A stretch of DNA of 7,727 nt, from contig JAEXCG010000109.1 in NCBI GenBank assembly GCA_023402355.1, positions 1 through 7,727 of the forward strand, written 5' to 3'. The DNA is from Bacillota bacterium (GTDB lineage Bacteria; Bacillota; Clostridia; Christensenellales; Aristaeellaceae). The position numbers were made by a program, and so were the translations under genes. How positions within the stretch are numbered: the first letter of the stretch is position 1; each line of letters opens with the position of its first letter. Below are positions 6,492-7,727 of this stretch, one piece after another. Below the pieces are notes generated by a model, which worked only from the letters and a program-made list of their open reading frames with translations, searched no databases and was not told where the DNA came from.

Positions 6492-7603
6492 GAAGCCTCC
6501 ACCTCCCAGCGCAGCACGTCAAACCCGCCCTTCGGCGCGGGCGTCAGCACGCCGTCCGCGCGAAGCGGCACCACCATCAGCGCGCCGCCCATGTCCTGAA
6601 ACGCCTCGCGCACGGGCGGGCGCTGGCTCTTGGAAATCAGCACGTAAAGCGGCGCTTCCTCAAGCCCCCGCAGCGCCTCGTCCCGAAGGGCGGCCTCGAA
6701 CGGCTCCGCGCGCGCTTTCAGGTCGATGCGCGCGAGCGCCGTCAGCAGCAGCGTGCGCTGGCGCTCCCCGATGCCCGCGGGCACGCGGAGCGCCTCGCCC
6801 GTCTCCAGGTCGCGCCCGTTCGTGCGCAGGGCGACGCGCACCCCCGCGTCGCAAAGCCGCGTGCACAGCCCCGCCGCCACGCGGATGGCCTCCTCGTGGA
6901 TTTCCTCGTCGTACCAGCTCGTGTCGTCCTCGACGTTGAGCAGCACCGCCGCCGCCTGCGAGGCCGTCGTGTCGCGCTGGTTGACCATCAGGCTGCCCGT
7001 GCGCGCGCTGGCCTTCCAGTTGACCGCGTTCATCGCGTCGCCCGGCGCGTATTCCCGGATGCCGCGGAACGTGAAGGGGTCCTCCAGCACGAACCGGCGC
7101 ACGCGCAGCGCGCCCGTCAGGTGCCGAAACGGAATCTCCAGCCGGCTCGGGTCGACGGACCTGGGGTAGACGCACAGCGACGTCTGCTGCACAAACGATT
7201 GCGCGTGCTCGCGGTCGAGCAGCGGCGCGCTCGCGATCACGTCCGCCCGCTCCACCCGAAAGAAGCCCCGGTGCATGCAGGTCAGGTTCAGCGTCCGCTC
7301 CACGCGCTGATAAAACAGCAGCGAAAACACGTCCTGCTTGTAGCACCGGTCGGAGACGCTCACGTTCTCCTGTCCCTCAAAGACGAGGCTGCGGTCGATC
7401 TCGAACGTCGCCCGCAGCACGGGCAGCGGCAGGGCCTTGCGGTTTTCCACCGTCTCGACCACCTGCGCCCGGCCGCCCTCGCAGGCCGCCGCCTGCGCAA
7501 AGGAAACCGTGAACGCGAGCCCCCGCCGCCAGCGCCTTTGAAAGACCCGGTCGAGCGCAAACAGGAACAGGGCGAGCCCCAGCAGCAGCATGAGGGCGGT
7601 CAT
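6488..7603 (-). CDS. DUF58 domain protein (vWA-like, MoxR partner)
   Basis: This 371-residue protein has one N-terminal membrane helix (about 3-19), then a basic stretch (QRRWRRG) and a beta-rich region with VENRKALPLPVL (52-63), typical of clostridial DUF58 proteins. The DUF58 signature is clear: DPFTFRGIREYAPGDAMNAV (175-194), then NWKASARTGSLMVNQ (195-209). The region from AAAVLLNVEDDTSW (217-230) onward fits the vWA-like core. The start ATG overlaps the MoxR stop (ATGA), with GGAG 5 nt upstream, and the stop overlaps the next gene's GTG, so all three are likely co-translated. DUF58 proteins are thought to depend on the MoxR ATPase for folding or activation and are linked to envelope stress and cell-wall functions in a few bacteria; the exact role here is unknown. 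Only one of the two N-terminal helices often found in the family is evident. Confidence 0.93.
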   Translation of the reverse strand: MTALMLLLGLALFLFALDRVFQRRWRRGLAFTVSFAQAAACEGGRAQVVETVENRKALPLPVLRATFEIDRSLVFEGQENVSVSDRCYKQDVFSLLFYQRVERTLNLTCMHRGFFRVERADVIASAPLLDREHAQSFVQQTSLCVYPRSVDPSRLEIPFRHLTGALRVRRFVLEDPFTFRGIREYAPGDAMNAVNWKASARTGSLMVNQRDTTASQAAAVLLNVEDDTSWYDEEIHEEAIRVAAGLCTRLCDAGVRVALRTNGRDLETGEALRVPAGIGERQRTLLLTALARIDLKARAEPFEAALRDEALRGLEEAPLYVLISKSQRPPVREAFQDMGGALMVVPLRADGVLTPAPKGGFDVLRWEVEAS

Positions 7604-7727
7604 GACCGCTCCGCGCCCCAGCGCTCCGTGGGCACTTCCTCCCTTTGAAGCACGCCCGCCACCACGCCTTGCATGTCCTCCCCGGTCGCGCGCTCCGCCA
7701 GCAGCCGGTGGGCGAGCACCGCCGGGG
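7600..7727 (-). CDS. MoxR-type AAA+ ATPase, C-terminal end only
   Basis: On the minus strand a frame is open from the right edge to a TGA at 7602-7600, giving 41 complete residues plus an incomplete first codon. The peptide reads PAVLAHRLLAERATGEDMQ and then GVVAGVLQREEVPTERWGAERS. This matches the end of the MoxR lid domain: the conserved LAHRL segment, a short helix that normally ends with an L-x-x-V-P-x motif (here LQREEVPTE), and a short polar tail. The Walker motifs lie outside the window. Its stop overlaps the DUF58 start by 4 bp, which is the standard MoxR-DUF58 gene order and supports the call. MoxR ATPases act as chaperone-like AAA+ rings on vWA-type partners. Confidence 0.85.
   Translation of the reverse strand, partial: PAVLAHRLLAERATGEDMQGVVAGVLQREEVPTERWGAERS

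Noticed and set aside
5355..7648. Two long plus-strand open frames (5355-6599 and 6476-7648) opposite the DUF4129 and DUF58 genes
   Set aside because: Both are Arg/Gln/Ala-rich shadows of the minus-strand genes, which show clear domains, operon overlaps and ribosome sites.

Overview
The window is a GC-rich stretch of bacterial chromosome, densely coded on both strands. The gene families point to a Gram-positive anaerobe of the Bacillota, probably class Clostridia. Evidence is a stand-alone TSCPD protein, a phasin-like protein next to an ABC1/UbiB kinase with two C-terminal membrane helices, a SAP-DUF6434 protein, and a clostridial-style MoxR/DUF58/DUF4129 operon. Strong AGGAGG-type ribosome sites also fit. 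The high GC suggests one of the GC-rich gut-type clostridial lineages, but genus cannot be read from this sequence. No RNA gene, CRISPR array, insertion sequence or phage gene is visible.

Layout. Bases 1-582 (minus) are the first 194 codons of a beta-propeller protein that runs off the left edge. A 221-bp divergent intergenic region (583-803) follows. Bases 804-4671 (plus) form a probable five-gene operon: TSCPD protein, phasin-like protein, ABC1/UbiB kinase-like protein, SAP-DUF6434 protein and radical SAM protein. Two of its four junctions overlap (20 bp and 4 bp). Bases 4670-4738 hold two back-to-back hairpins that end transcription from both sides. Bases 4748-7727 (minus) form a second operon, read right to left: the C-terminal end of a MoxR-type AAA+ ATPase (cut by the window edge), a DUF58 protein, a polytopic membrane protein with a DUF4129-like tail, and an isoprenylcysteine/phospholipid methyltransferase-like membrane protein. 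Its junctions are a 4-bp overlap, a 4-bp overlap and a 4-bp gap.

How the genes may work together. MoxR, DUF58 and DUF4129 proteins are known as a recurring module in which the ATPase is thought to act as a chaperone for a vWA-like DUF58 protein at the membrane. Here the transglutaminase domain that often accompanies DUF4129 is absent and a membrane methyltransferase takes the last position. In the plus operon, the phasin-like and UbiB-like genes look like a translationally linked pair acting at membranes or lipid surfaces. The SAP-DUF6434 and radical SAM genes are a second linked pair of unknown function. I see no clear defence system or other spectacular novelty. The radical SAM pair is the most open biological question.
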